Positions 1 through 6,685 of a stretch of 23,848 bases of DNA are shown here, in pieces. Made by a program: the position numbers and the translations under genes. The notes under the pieces were generated by a model. It was not told the DNA's origin. It did not search any database and worked only from the letters and a program-made list of their open reading frames with translations. The DNA lies in NCBI GenBank assembly GCA_963755755.1, contig CAVWLJ010000001.1, positions 1-23,848 on the forward strand, read 5' to 3'. Origin of the DNA: DATKNA01 sp963755755 (GTDB lineage Bacteria; Actinomycetota; Actinomycetes; Actinomycetales; Kineosporiaceae). Each line of letters opens with the position of its first letter. Within the stretch, counting starts at the first letter, position 1.

Positions 1-106
1 TGCCGCGAGCCTACGGGGGTGTCCGGTATGTCTCACGCGGGCCGCCCGCCCCTGGCGGCGCCGGACCGCACCGGGTGTCGGCGCGCGGGCGAGGTGAAAC
101 TGCCCT

Positions 107-158
107 GCGCGTGGGGAATCACAAGATTAACTTTCGCGCGCGTGGGGAATCACAAGAT
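107..158. repeat. 21-bp direct repeat, two copies
   Basis: An identical 21-base sequence starting GCGCGTGGGG and ending AATCACAAGAT occurs at 107-127 and 138-158. The start-to-start distance is 31 bp, about three helical turns. The second copy ends one base before the GTG at 160. It is A/T-richer than its surroundings. Its place at the head of the metal-transporter operon suggests a regulator-binding site or an RNA leader element, but no known motif was recognised. The first 106 bases show no gene that can be supported. Confidence 0.7.
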
Positions 159-159
159 C

Positions 160-255
160 GTGACGCTCGCCTTCGCCTGGGGCCTCTACGCGGTGCTCCT
201 CGTCGCGCTCGGCGTCGTCCTGCTCCGCGGTGGCGAGGGCGGACGCGGGCGGTGA
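160..255 (+). CDS. Small single-pass membrane peptide
   Basis: A 31-residue reading frame from GTG 160 has one strong hydrophobic segment (about residues 3-22, beginning LAFAWGLYAV) and a Gly/Arg-rich tail, RGGEGGRGR. Its TGA overlaps the GTG of the lipoprotein frame as GTGA (252-255), the same coupling used by other gene pairs here, which supports translation. No Shine-Dalgarno sequence is evident, because the direct repeat lies immediately upstream. The frame stays open upstream to ATG 19, but that extension has low-complexity composition and crosses the repeats. Function is not known; being first in a transporter operon it may be a small accessory subunit. Confidence 0.4.
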   Translation: MTLAFAWGLYAVLLVALGVVLLRGGEGGRGR

Positions 256-709
256 CCGTCCGGCCGGTCCTCGCCGTCGCGCTGCTCGGCGCGACGCTGA
301 CGGCGTCCGGATGCGCCACCCCCGAGGGCGACCCGTCGCTGTACCACGACGAGGCCGTCAGCACGCTGAGCGCAGCGCACAGCTCGGTCGAGACGGTCCG
401 GATCACGTTGACGACCCGGCTGCGGAACGCGACGTTCGGGCGAGTCGCCGACGACACCGTGTCGACCGCGGAGACGTCGTTGACGTCGACCGCCGGCACC
501 TTCGAGGCCCTGCAGCCGCCGCGCGGCGCGGACGCGGTGCGCGACCAGGCGGTGCAACTGCTCTCGGACGCCGAGGACGCCGTGGCCGCCGCGCGGATCG
601 CGGTGCGCCGGGACAGCCGGGTGGAGATGCGGCAGGCCCTGGACGCCGTCGGCGCGTCAGCGTCGCCGGACCAGTCTGGACGCGGGCTCCCGGAGACGCG
701 TTGCCGTGA
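252..709 (+). pseudogene. Putative lipoprotein, 3' end frameshifted
   Basis: From GTG 252 the protein starts with an Arg, a hydrophobic stretch (LAVALLGATLTA) and SGC at about residues 18-20, a plausible lipoprotein signal with Cys as the modified residue. The mature part is Ala/Thr-rich and looks helical (SLYHDEAVSTLSAAHSSVE; later RDQAVQLLSDAEDAVAAARI), so it is probably an exported lipid-anchored helical protein. Coherent coding runs to about 650. After that this frame stays open into the next gene without sense. A TGA in the +2 frame at 707-709 overlaps the GTG of the transporter as GTGA, so a single indel near 650 probably moved the true end. The family was not recognised. Confidence is moderate for a lipoprotein and low for its exact end. 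Confidence 0.45.
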
Positions 710-1943
710 AGAAGCTCTTCGCCGTCGCGCTCGGGATCCTCACCGCCATCGGCGGCTTCGTCGACATCGGCGACCTCGTGACGAACGCGCTCGTCGGGTC
801 CCGGTTCGGGCTCTCGCTGGCGTGGGTCGTCGTGCGTCGGCGTCGATCGGGATCATGGTGTTCTCCGAGATGAGCGGACGGGTCGCGGCCGTCAGTGGGC
901 GCGCGACCTTCGACCTCGTCCGCGAGCGGCTGGGGCCCCGGGTCGGGCTGGCCAACCTGCTCGCCTCGATGGGCGTCACGTTCCTGACCTTCATCGCCGA
1001 GATCGGCGGCGTCGCGCTCGCGATCGAGATCGCCACGAGCGTCAACTAGGTGCTCTGGGTGCCGGTCGTGGCCGCCGCGCTGTGGATCGTCCTCTGGCGG
1101 GTCCGGTTCTCCGTGCTCGAGAACGCCTTCGGGCTGGTCGGGCTGCGTCTGGTCGTCTTCGCCGTCGCGCTCTGGAAGCTCGAGCCCGGACTGGTCCGGC
1201 CTCTGGGGTCAGGTCGACGAGCCTCGCGGCCCGCGCCCGGCGAGAACTGGACCCGTACTCCTACTACGCCGTCGCCCTCTTCGGCGCGGCGATGACGCCG
1301 TACGAGGTCTTCTTCTTCTCCAGCGGCGGGGTCGAGGAGCACTGGGGCGAGAGGGACATCGGCACGATGCGGCTCAACGTGTTCCTCGGCTTCCCGCTCG
1401 GCGGGGCGCTCTCGCTCTCGATCGCGGCCGTGGCCGCCGTGGTCTTCCTGCCCGCCGGCGTGCAGGTCGAGTCGCTCTCGCAGGTGCCGCTGCCGGTGGC
1501 GATCGCGCTGGGCAAGATCGGCGTGGCGATCGCCCTGCTCGGGTTCTTCGCCGCCACCTTCGGGGCTGCCTGCGAGACCGGGCTCTCCGTCGGCTACAGC
1601 ATCGCGCAGTTCTTCGGCTGGCGCTGGGGCAAGTTCGTCGCGCCCCGGCGGGCCGCCCGGTTCCACGTCGTCGTCCTGCTGTCGACGGTGCGTCGCGGTC
1701 GCGGTGCTCCTCACGACCGTCGACCCCGTGGCGGTCACCGAGTACTCGGTGGTGTTCTCCGCGCTCGCCCTGCCGCTGACGTACCTGCCGATCCTCGTCA
1801 TCGCCAACGATCCCGACTACATGGGCGAGCGCGACGAACGGGCGGTTCGCGAACGCTGCTCGGCAGCGTGTTCTTCGTCGTGATCCTCGTCGTGCGCGTC
1901 GGCGGCGATCCCGCTCATGATCCTCACCCGGGGAGGCCAGTGA
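706..1943 (+). pseudogene. Nramp-family (divergent) metal transporter, multiply frameshifted
   Basis: Fragments in three frames join into one Nramp-like polytopic membrane protein. Frame 1 from GTG 706 reads VKKLFAVALGILTAIGGFVD. Frame 3 from about 836 reads SIGIMVFSEMSGRVAAVSG up to a TAG at 1047-1049, then continues VLWVPVVAAALW. Frame 2 from about 1245 reads YYAVALFGAAMTPYEVFFF. Frame 3 from 1692 reads VAVLLTTVDPVAVTEYSVVF. After two more shifts it ends IPLMILTRGGQ with TGA 1941-1943. The intact protein would be about 410 residues with about 11 membrane spans. The family takes up Mn2+/Fe2+ or related ions by proton symport. The usual helix-1 motif DPGN reads DIGD here, and the helix-6 region reads TPYE instead of MPH, so the substrate may differ. 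At least six shifts and one nonsense codon mean it is either dead or badly sequenced. Confidence 0.75.
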
Positions 1944-2352
1944 TGGCACCGACGAGCGGCCAGCCGGGTTCCGCCGCGCAGTACGACGCCGAGCTGCACC
2001 TGCTCGACCGGCAGATCGTCGACCGCGACGGGCTTCCGGTCGCGAACGTGGACGACATCGAGCTCGTCGTCCGCGCCGACGGCCGGCTGGCCGTCGCCGC
2101 GCTGCTCTCCGGCCCCGGCGCCCTCGGGCCGCGGCATCGGCGGCCGGCTCGGCCGCTGGACGACGGCGATCTGGCGCCGGCTGCGGCCGGAGGAGGACCC
2201 GCGGCCCGGCCGCATCGACGCGGCGCTCGTCACCGGTACGGACAGCGCGGTCCACCTCGCCGCCACCGTCGCGAGCTGCCGCCGAACGGGCTCGAGCGTG
2301 GGTCCGGCGGTACGTCATCGACCGCATCCCGGGAGCCGACCATGCCGGGTGA
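1943..2352 (+). pseudogene. PRC-barrel-like protein 1, frameshifted
   Basis: ATG 1943 overlaps the TGA of the transporter as TGATG. The first 64 residues are intact and contain LHLLDRQIVDRDGLPVANVD followed by DIELV, the typical opening of actinobacterial PRC-barrel-like proteins (a small beta-barrel seen in RimM and photosynthetic reaction-centre H subunits). Near 2133 the frame slips; the correct continuation is IGGRLGRWTTAIWRRLRPEE then RIDAALVTGTDSAVHLAA in frame 3. It shifts again near 2265 (RRELPPNGLER) and near 2292 (WVRRYVIDRIPGADHAG, ending TGA 2350-2352). The intact protein would be about 135 residues. Linkage to the transporter suggests a role in the same metal or stress response, but that is inference. 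Confidence 0.6.
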
Positions 2353-2744
2353 AGGACGATCGCCGCGGGCGCGCGGCACCGGCATCGAGCGCGCTGCTCG
2401 GGTTCCCGCGTGGTGCTGCCGGGACGGCGGTCGGCCGGGTTCGTCACCGAGGTGCGGCTGGCGGGCGGCCCCGGGCTGCAGGGCTACGTCGTCGAGGGGC
2501 TGGTCGTGGGGCCGCGTGCCCAGGGGTCGATGCTCGGCTACGACCGGCGCGCAGGTGCCTGGGCCCGTGGCTCGTGCGCGCCGTCGTCCGGCTGCTCAAC
2601 CGGGACCTGGGGTACGTGCCGTGGCGCTCGGTGCGACGGATCGGCTGGGACGACGGATCGTCGAGGTCGACGGGCGTCGACCCGCTGACCGAGCGAGCGG
2701 CGCGCTCAGCGCTGAACAGTTCGGGACCGCTGCCGTCGTGGTAG
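2349..2744 (+). pseudogene. PRC-barrel-like protein 2, frameshifted
   Basis: GTG 2349 overlaps the TGA of the previous frame as GTGA. Pieces in different frames read VKDDRRGR, TGIER, RRSAGFVTEVRLAGGPGLQG and YVVEGLVVGPRAQGSMLGYD, then PWLVRAVVRLLNRDLGYVPW and RSVRRIGWDDG. This order matches a second PRC-barrel-type protein with a membrane-proximal amphipathic helix. Frame changes are needed near 2380-2410, near 2560 and near 2655. The end is uncertain: TAG 2742-2744 in frame 1, or TGA 2756-2758 in frame 2. The paired PRC-barrel genes, their couplings and their shared damage indicate that the whole operon lost integrity together or lies in a low-quality stretch of sequence. Confidence 0.55.
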
Positions 2745-2754
2745 GAGTGCGTCG

Positions 2755-3723
2755 GTGAACTCGCCTGTCGTCACGGTTCCCGACGAGCGCTGGCTCGGGC
2801 TCTGGTCCGCGGGGGAGGAGCCGGTCGACGTCCATCTCTGGGACATGACGGCGCCGACCGCGCTGGAGCCCGTGTTCGTCGTCCTGCCCTACATGGGCGC
2901 GAGCGCCGTGCTGCCGCGCCTCGCCGAGGTGCCGTCGCTGCGCGTCGTGCAGACCCTGAGCGCGGGGTACGAGAACGTGCTGCCGCACGTGCCGGACGGC
3001 GTCACGCTCGCCACCGCCACCGGCGTCCACGACGCCTCGACCGCCGAGCTCGCCGTCGGGCTCGCCATCGGCGCGCTGCGTGGTTTCCCCGACTTCGTGC
3101 GGGCCGCCGAGCGTGGGGCGTGGGTCAACGGGACGCGGCCGGCGCTGGCCGACCGCCGGGTGCTCGTCCTCGGCGTCGGCGGGATCGGTTCCGCGATCAT
3201 CTCCCGGCTCAGGCCGTTCGAGGTGTCGATCACACGAGTCGGTACCCGGGCCCGGGACGACGAGCACGGCCACGTCCACGGGGTCGAGGAGCTGCCCGCG
3301 CTGCTGCCGGACCACGACGTCGTCGTCCTCGCCACGCCGCTCTCCGACGCGACCCGCGGCCTGGTCGACGCCGGCTTCCTCGCGGCGATGCCGGACGGCG
3401 CCCTGCTCGTCAACGTCAGCCGCGGACCGGTCGTCGTCACCGACGCGCTCGTCGCCGAGCTCGAGTCGGGCAGGCTCCGGGCCGGGCTCGACGTCACCGA
3501 CCCGGAGCCGCTGCCGCCCGACCACCCGCTCTGGCGCGCCCCCAACCTGCTGCTCAGCCCGCACGTCGGCGGCGACACCAGCGCCTTCCCGCCGCGGGCG
3601 CGGGCCCTGCTCAAGGACCAGCTCGAGCGCTTCGCCGCCGGCCGCGAGCTGCGCAACGTCGTCCACCACCCCCGCGCTGATCATGCAATTCGCGGCGATC
3701 ATGCACTTCCCGGAAGTGCATGA
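2755..3723 (+). CDS. D-isomer-specific 2-hydroxyacid dehydrogenase
   Basis: An intact 322-residue NAD(P)-dependent oxidoreductase that should interconvert a 2-oxoacid and a D-2-hydroxyacid in the cytosol. The family's features are in order: substrate-domain motif STAELAVGLAIG (95-106), Rossmann loop LGVGGIG (139-145), substrate-binding Arg223 in NVSRG, catalytic acid Glu251 in DPEPLP, and catalytic His270 in SPHVGG. GTG 2755 is chosen because AGGAG (2743-2747) sits 7 nt upstream. The length is normal. The last dozen or so residues and the TGA (3721-3723) lie inside the 3675-3747 palindrome, so the natural tail probably ended near NVV and was extended by the repeat. The exact substrate cannot be read from the sequence. 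Unlike the damaged genes before it, this frame is continuous. Confidence 0.9.
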   Translation: MNSPVVTVPDERWLGLWSAGEEPVDVHLWDMTAPTALEPVFVVLPYMGASAVLPRLAEVPSLRVVQTLSAGYENVLPHVPDGVTLATATGVHDASTAELAVGLAIGALRGFPDFVRAAERGAWVNGTRPALADRRVLVLGVGGIGSAIISRLRPFEVSITRVGTRARDDEHGHVHGVEELPALLPDHDVVVLATPLSDATRGLVDAGFLAAMPDGALLVNVSRGPVVVTDALVAELESGRLRAGLDVTDPEPLPPDHPLWRAPNLLLSPHVGGDTSAFPPRARALLKDQLERFAAGRELRNVVHHPRADHAIRGDHALPGSA

Positions 3724-3747
3724 TCGCCGCGAAGTGCATGATCAGCG
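3675..3747. terminator. Long palindrome between convergent genes, built from an 18-bp repeat
   Basis: The 73 bases form an almost perfect inverted repeat with 36-base arms, one mismatch (3688/3734) and a single central C at 3711. Each arm contains two units of the 18-mer GAAGTGCATGATCGCCGC or close variants: forward units at 3713-3730 and 3731-3748, inverted units at 3692-3709 and 3674-3691. It lies between the converging 2-hydroxyacid dehydrogenase and alcohol dehydrogenase, so a bidirectional terminator or RNA-stabilising hairpin is the natural role. The same unit is tandemly repeated at 23759-23812, so this is also a dispersed repeat family. Confidence 0.8.
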
Positions 3748-3759
3748 GCGGAGAGGGGG

Positions 3760-4936
3760 TCAGCCGTTGGGGAGGAAGACTGCGCGCACGCAGTTGTCCT
3801 CCTTGTTCTTGAAGATGTCGTAGCCGTGCGGCGCCTCGTCGAGCGGCATCACGTGCGTCGCCAGGTGCTCGGTGACGATCTCGCCGCGGGCCATCCGCTC
3901 CATGATCATGGGCAGGTAGCGCGGGGCCGTGCATCTGCGCGCCGCGCACGGTCAGGCCCTTGTTCATCAACGCGCCGAGCGGGAACTTGTCGACGAAGCC
4001 CGCGAAGACGCCGAGCACGAAGACGCTGCCGCCCTTGCGGGCGTTGTAGATCGCCTCGCGGACCGCGATCGGCCGGTCGGTCTGCAGCCGCAGCTGCTGC
4101 TTGACCTGGTCGTACACGTGCTGCGGGCCGTTGGTGTGCGCCTCCATGCCGACGGCCTCGATGCACACGTCGGGGCCGCGGCCGCCGGTGTACTCCAGCA
4201 GCGCGTCGCCGATGTTGACCTTCTCGTAGTTGAGGACGTCGACGCCGACGTGCTTCTCCGTCATCGCGAGCCGGTTCTCCAGCCGGTCGATGACGACGAC
4301 CTTCTCCGCGCCGAGCAGCGTGGCGGCCCGCGCCGCCATCTGGCCGACCGCGCCCGCACCCCAGACGGCGACGACGTCCCCGCCCGTGACGCCGCCGAGG
4401 TCGGCGCCGGTCCAGCCGGTCGAGACGGAGTCCGAGGCGAAGAGCGCGCGCTCGTAGCTGACCTCGTCCGGGATCCGGAACGCGCCGACGTCCGCGAACG
4501 GGACGCGGATGTACTGCGCGTGGCTGCCCGCGTTGCCGCCGAGCGCGTGCGAGTACCCGAAGCAGCCGCCCGGGGCGAAGCCCCAGAGGTCCTCGAGGAT
4601 CGCCGGGTTGGTGTTGGTGTTGTCGCAGCAGGAGTAGAGCTCCTGCTGGCAGTACCAGCACTTGCCGCAGCCGATGAACGAGCTGACGACGACCCGCTCG
4701 CCCACCTGGTGCTTCGTCACCCCGGGCCCGACCTCGACGACCTCACCGACGAACTCGTGACCGAGCACGTCGCCCTTCTCCATGAAGGGGATGTAGCCGC
4801 CGATGAGGTGCAGGTCGCTGCCGCACGTCACCGTGCGCGCGACCTTGACGATGATGTCGCCGGAGTTGCGGATCTGCGGGTCCGGCACCTCGCGGACGCC
4901 GACCTCGTTCACGCCTTCCCACGTCGCGGCCTTCAC
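3760..4936 (-). CDS. Zinc-dependent alcohol dehydrogenase (MDR family), one C-terminal frameshift
   Basis: Medium-chain dehydrogenase, similar to the glutathione-independent formaldehyde dehydrogenase-like group of actinobacteria. Visible features: catalytic zinc ligands Cys38 (TVTCGSD), His60 and Glu61 (LGHEFVGE); structural zinc cysteines 90, 93, 96 and 104; and Rossmann motif WGAGAVGQMAARAA. Coding is clean to MHGP, then shifts at the G run 3923-3926 (CCCC on the coding strand). In the other frame it continues RYLPMIMERMARGEIVTEHL and ends AVFLPNG with TGA at 3760-3762. The corrected length is about 391 residues, normal for the group. If the extra base is real, the tail would read through the palindrome with no meaning. 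ATG 4936 overlaps the stop of the upstream 146-residue gene by 4 bases, so the two are co-translated. Confidence 0.85.
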
Positions 4937-5373
4937 AGCCGACCCTCCTCACGTCCGTGCGCGGTCGCCGTCCGGATCGGCTTGTTCAGCGGCGTCGGCT
5001 GCGTCGTCGTCGGACGGTCGGGCAGCAGCACCTCACCGGCCTCCAGCAGCGACTTCGCCTCGCGCAGGGCCTTGCGGGCGTCGCTGACGTCGGCGCCGGT
5101 CGAACGCACGTAGATCTCGGTGCCCTTGCCGTCGGGCGCCTGCTGCATGCGCACCTCGATGCCGCCCATGTCCCGCAGCGGCGGTGGCGCGGCGCCGTCG
5201 GCCGAGACCTGCTCGGGAGGGAGGTTCACGGTGGCGCCGTGCCACCGGTCCTTGCCGTCCCCGCGGCTCGGGCCCTCGTCACCGGCGCGCACCCGCTGGG
5301 CCACCTTCTGCGCGGCCTTCTGGGCGGTGGCGAACGCCGCGACGGCGACCGCTCCCTTCGTCACGTTCTTCAT
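4933..5373 (-). CDS. Conserved small protein, partner of the zinc alcohol dehydrogenase
   Basis: A 146-residue protein with a basic, Ala-rich N-terminus (MKNVTKGAVAVAAFATAQKA) that could be a short membrane or amphipathic segment. It is followed by RWHGATVNLPPEQV and later EVRMQQAPDGKGTEIYVRST, a pattern like a degenerate SRPBCC/cyclase-type domain, and then KALREAKSLLEAGEVL. ATG 5373 is preceded by a GGGGAG Shine-Dalgarno sequence. Its TGA overlaps the dehydrogenase ATG (4933-4936). It probably supports or regulates the dehydrogenase, but this is inferred from coupling only. The 121 bases between it and the divergent amidohydrolase should contain both promoters; no clear element was recognised there. 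Confidence 0.75.
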   Translation of the reverse strand: MKNVTKGAVAVAAFATAQKAAQKVAQRVRAGDEGPSRGDGKDRWHGATVNLPPEQVSADGAAPPPLRDMGGIEVRMQQAPDGKGTEIYVRSTGADVSDARKALREAKSLLEAGEVLLPDRPTTTQPTPLNKPIRTATAHGREEGRL

Positions 5374-5494
5374 GGCTCCCCATCCGACGGTGCCGATATC
5401 TGACGGCGCTCACTCGATGGGCGTGGCCCTGCCCGCGCCGAAGATCGGCAAACCCGACGCCGGCACCCCGCGCGGCCGGTGATGGAATCCCGGC

Positions 5495-6397
5495 ATGACC
5501 GGCGACGAGCTACCGGCCTGGGTCCGCGAGGTGGTCCCCGAAGGGCTGGTCGACCTGCACACGCACTTCCTGCCGGAGCGGGTGCTGCGCAAGGTCTGGG
5601 CGTTCTTCGACGACGCGGGGCGGCACTACGGCATGGACTGGCCGATCCACTACCGGCTGCCCGAGGAAGAGCGCATCGGCGTGCTGCGCCGTCTCGGCGT
5701 CGCCACCTTCGCCCCGCTGGTGTACCCGCACCGACCGGGCATGGCGGCGTGGCTCAACGACTGGATCGGCGAGTTCGCCGCCCGTACCCCCGGCGCGCTC
5801 CGGACCGCCACCTTCTACCCGGATCCCGACGTGCAGGTCTATCTCACGCGGGCGGTCGAGGCCGGCGCGCGGGTCGTCAAGGTGCACGTCCAGGTGGGCG
5901 GGTTCGACCCGCGCGACCCGCTGCTCGACCCGGCCTGGGGGCTGCTGGCGGACGCCGGGGTGCCCGTCGTGGTGCACTGCGGCGACGGTCCCGTGCCCGG
6001 TCCGCACACCGGCATCGCCGTCTTCGAGCAGGTGCTGCGCCGGCACCCGGGCCTGGTGGCGGTGCTCGCCCACGCCGGGATGCCCGACTACGCCGCGGCG
6101 CTCGACCTCGTGGCCCGCTATCCGCGCGTGCATCTCGACACGACCATGGTCGGCACCGCGTTCGCGGAGGCCTTCGCGCCACTGCCCGCCGACTGGCCGG
6201 CACGGCTGGCCGGCGTCGCCGACCGGGTCGTGCTCGGCAGCGACTTCCCGAACATCCCGTACGCGTACGCGGAGCAGGTCGAGGCGATCGGGCGCTGGGC
6301 CGAGGCCCCCGGGCTCGGGGAGCCGTTCCTGCGCGCCGTCCTCCGGGAGACGCCGCTCCGGCTCGTCTCTGAGAGTCGGAGGACCATCGCTTCTTGA
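5495..6397 (+). CDS. Amidohydrolase-2 family metal-dependent hydrolase
   Basis: A 300-residue TIM-barrel amidohydrolase. Metal-site residues in family order are His22 and His24 (VDLHTHFLP), Lys129 (VVKVHVQ, possible bridging Lys), His161 (VVVHCGDGP), His193 (VLAHAGMPDY) and Asp250 (LGSDFPN). Families of this shape include decarboxylases (ACMSD-like) and lactone or amide hydrolases; the substrate cannot be assigned. It is complete and of normal length. ATG 5495 is the first good start; no strong Shine-Dalgarno sequence is seen. The TGA (6395-6397) lies within the -35 box of the next promoter, so transcription of the following small gene begins right at its end. Confidence 0.85.
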   Translation: MTGDELPAWVREVVPEGLVDLHTHFLPERVLRKVWAFFDDAGRHYGMDWPIHYRLPEEERIGVLRRLGVATFAPLVYPHRPGMAAWLNDWIGEFAARTPGALRTATFYPDPDVQVYLTRAVEAGARVVKVHVQVGGFDPRDPLLDPAWGLLADAGVPVVVHCGDGPVPGPHTGIAVFEQVLRRHPGLVAVLAHAGMPDYAAALDLVARYPRVHLDTTMVGTAFAEAFAPLPADWPARLAGVADRVVLGSDFPNIPYAYAEQVEAIGRWAEAPGLGEPFLRAVLRETPLRLVSESRRTIAS

Positions 6398-6406
6398 CCG
6401 GTACAG
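6393..6406. promoter_or_regulatory. Operator palindrome O1 over the -35 box
   Basis: CTTGACCGGTACAG matches O2 at 12 of 14 positions and lies 26 bp upstream, centre to centre, covering the TTGACC box. Two copies on -35 and -10 suggest tight repression by cooperative binding. Confidence 0.5.
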
Positions 6407-6422
6407 AAAGGCGGCTTACTGT
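6394..6422 (+). promoter_or_regulatory. Sigma-70-type promoter for the 64-residue gene
   Basis: TTGACC (6394-6399), a 17-base spacer and TACTGT (6417-6422) make a near-consensus promoter, unusual in this GC-rich window. The -35 overlaps the amidohydrolase stop codon. Both boxes are covered by palindromic operator-like sites. Confidence 0.6.
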
Positions 6423-6432
6423 ACCGGTACAG
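6419..6432. promoter_or_regulatory. Operator palindrome O2 over the -10 box
   Basis: CTGTACCGGTACAG is a perfect 14-bp palindrome with a central CpG, overlapping TACTGT. Size and symmetry fit a LacI- or TetR-family operator. The LacI-family gene starting at 6686 is the obvious candidate binder. Confidence 0.6.
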
Positions 6433-6463
6433 AACGAAAGGCAACCTGCAAGGAGTGATCGTC

Positions 6464-6658
6464 ATGGAGATCCTCGTCCTCCTCGTCGGGCGGTCCGCCG
6501 TCGCCGAGCAGCTCGTCGGCGCCCGCGCCGGCGACCCCGTCGTCGCGCCGATCGAGCGGCGCCCCTTCGCCGGACCGACCCGGCGACGGCTCGCCGTCGC
6601 CCTGCGCACCACCGCCGACCGGGTCGCCCCGCGCGAGGCCGCGCCGGCCGGCTGCTGA
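6464..6658 (+). CDS. Small protein of unknown function, 64 residues
   Basis: ATG 6464 is chosen because AAGGAG (6450-6455) is 8 nt upstream. The in-frame GTG at 6455 would overlap that Shine-Dalgarno sequence. The protein begins with a short hydrophobic stretch (MEILVLLVG) and ends with a basic amphipathic segment (RRRLAVALRTTADRVAPREA) and a terminal Cys. It is not long enough to be an enzyme and no family was recognised. It is the first gene after the strong operator-covered promoter, and the LacI-family gene follows after 27 bases, so it may be the main regulated product or a remnant of a larger gene. Confidence 0.55.
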   Translation: MEILVLLVGRSAVAEQLVGARAGDPVVAPIERRPFAGPTRRRLAVALRTTADRVAPREAAPAGC

Positions 6659-6673
6659 ACCTTCGCCCGCACC

Positions 6674-6679
6674 TACCCT
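6674..6679 (+). promoter_or_regulatory. -10-like element for the lacI-type gene (leaderless)
   Basis: TACCCT lies 6 bases before ATG 6686 and no Shine-Dalgarno sequence is present. This TANNNT-N6-ATG spacing is typical of actinobacterial leaderless transcripts. Confidence 0.35.
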
Positions 6680-6685
6680 GACCCC

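Noticed and set aside
1082..2758. 558-residue plus-strand open frame as one fusion protein
   Set aside because: It joins a transporter fragment and PRC-barrel fragments only because frameshifts removed the stops; the segments match different proteins in separate frames.
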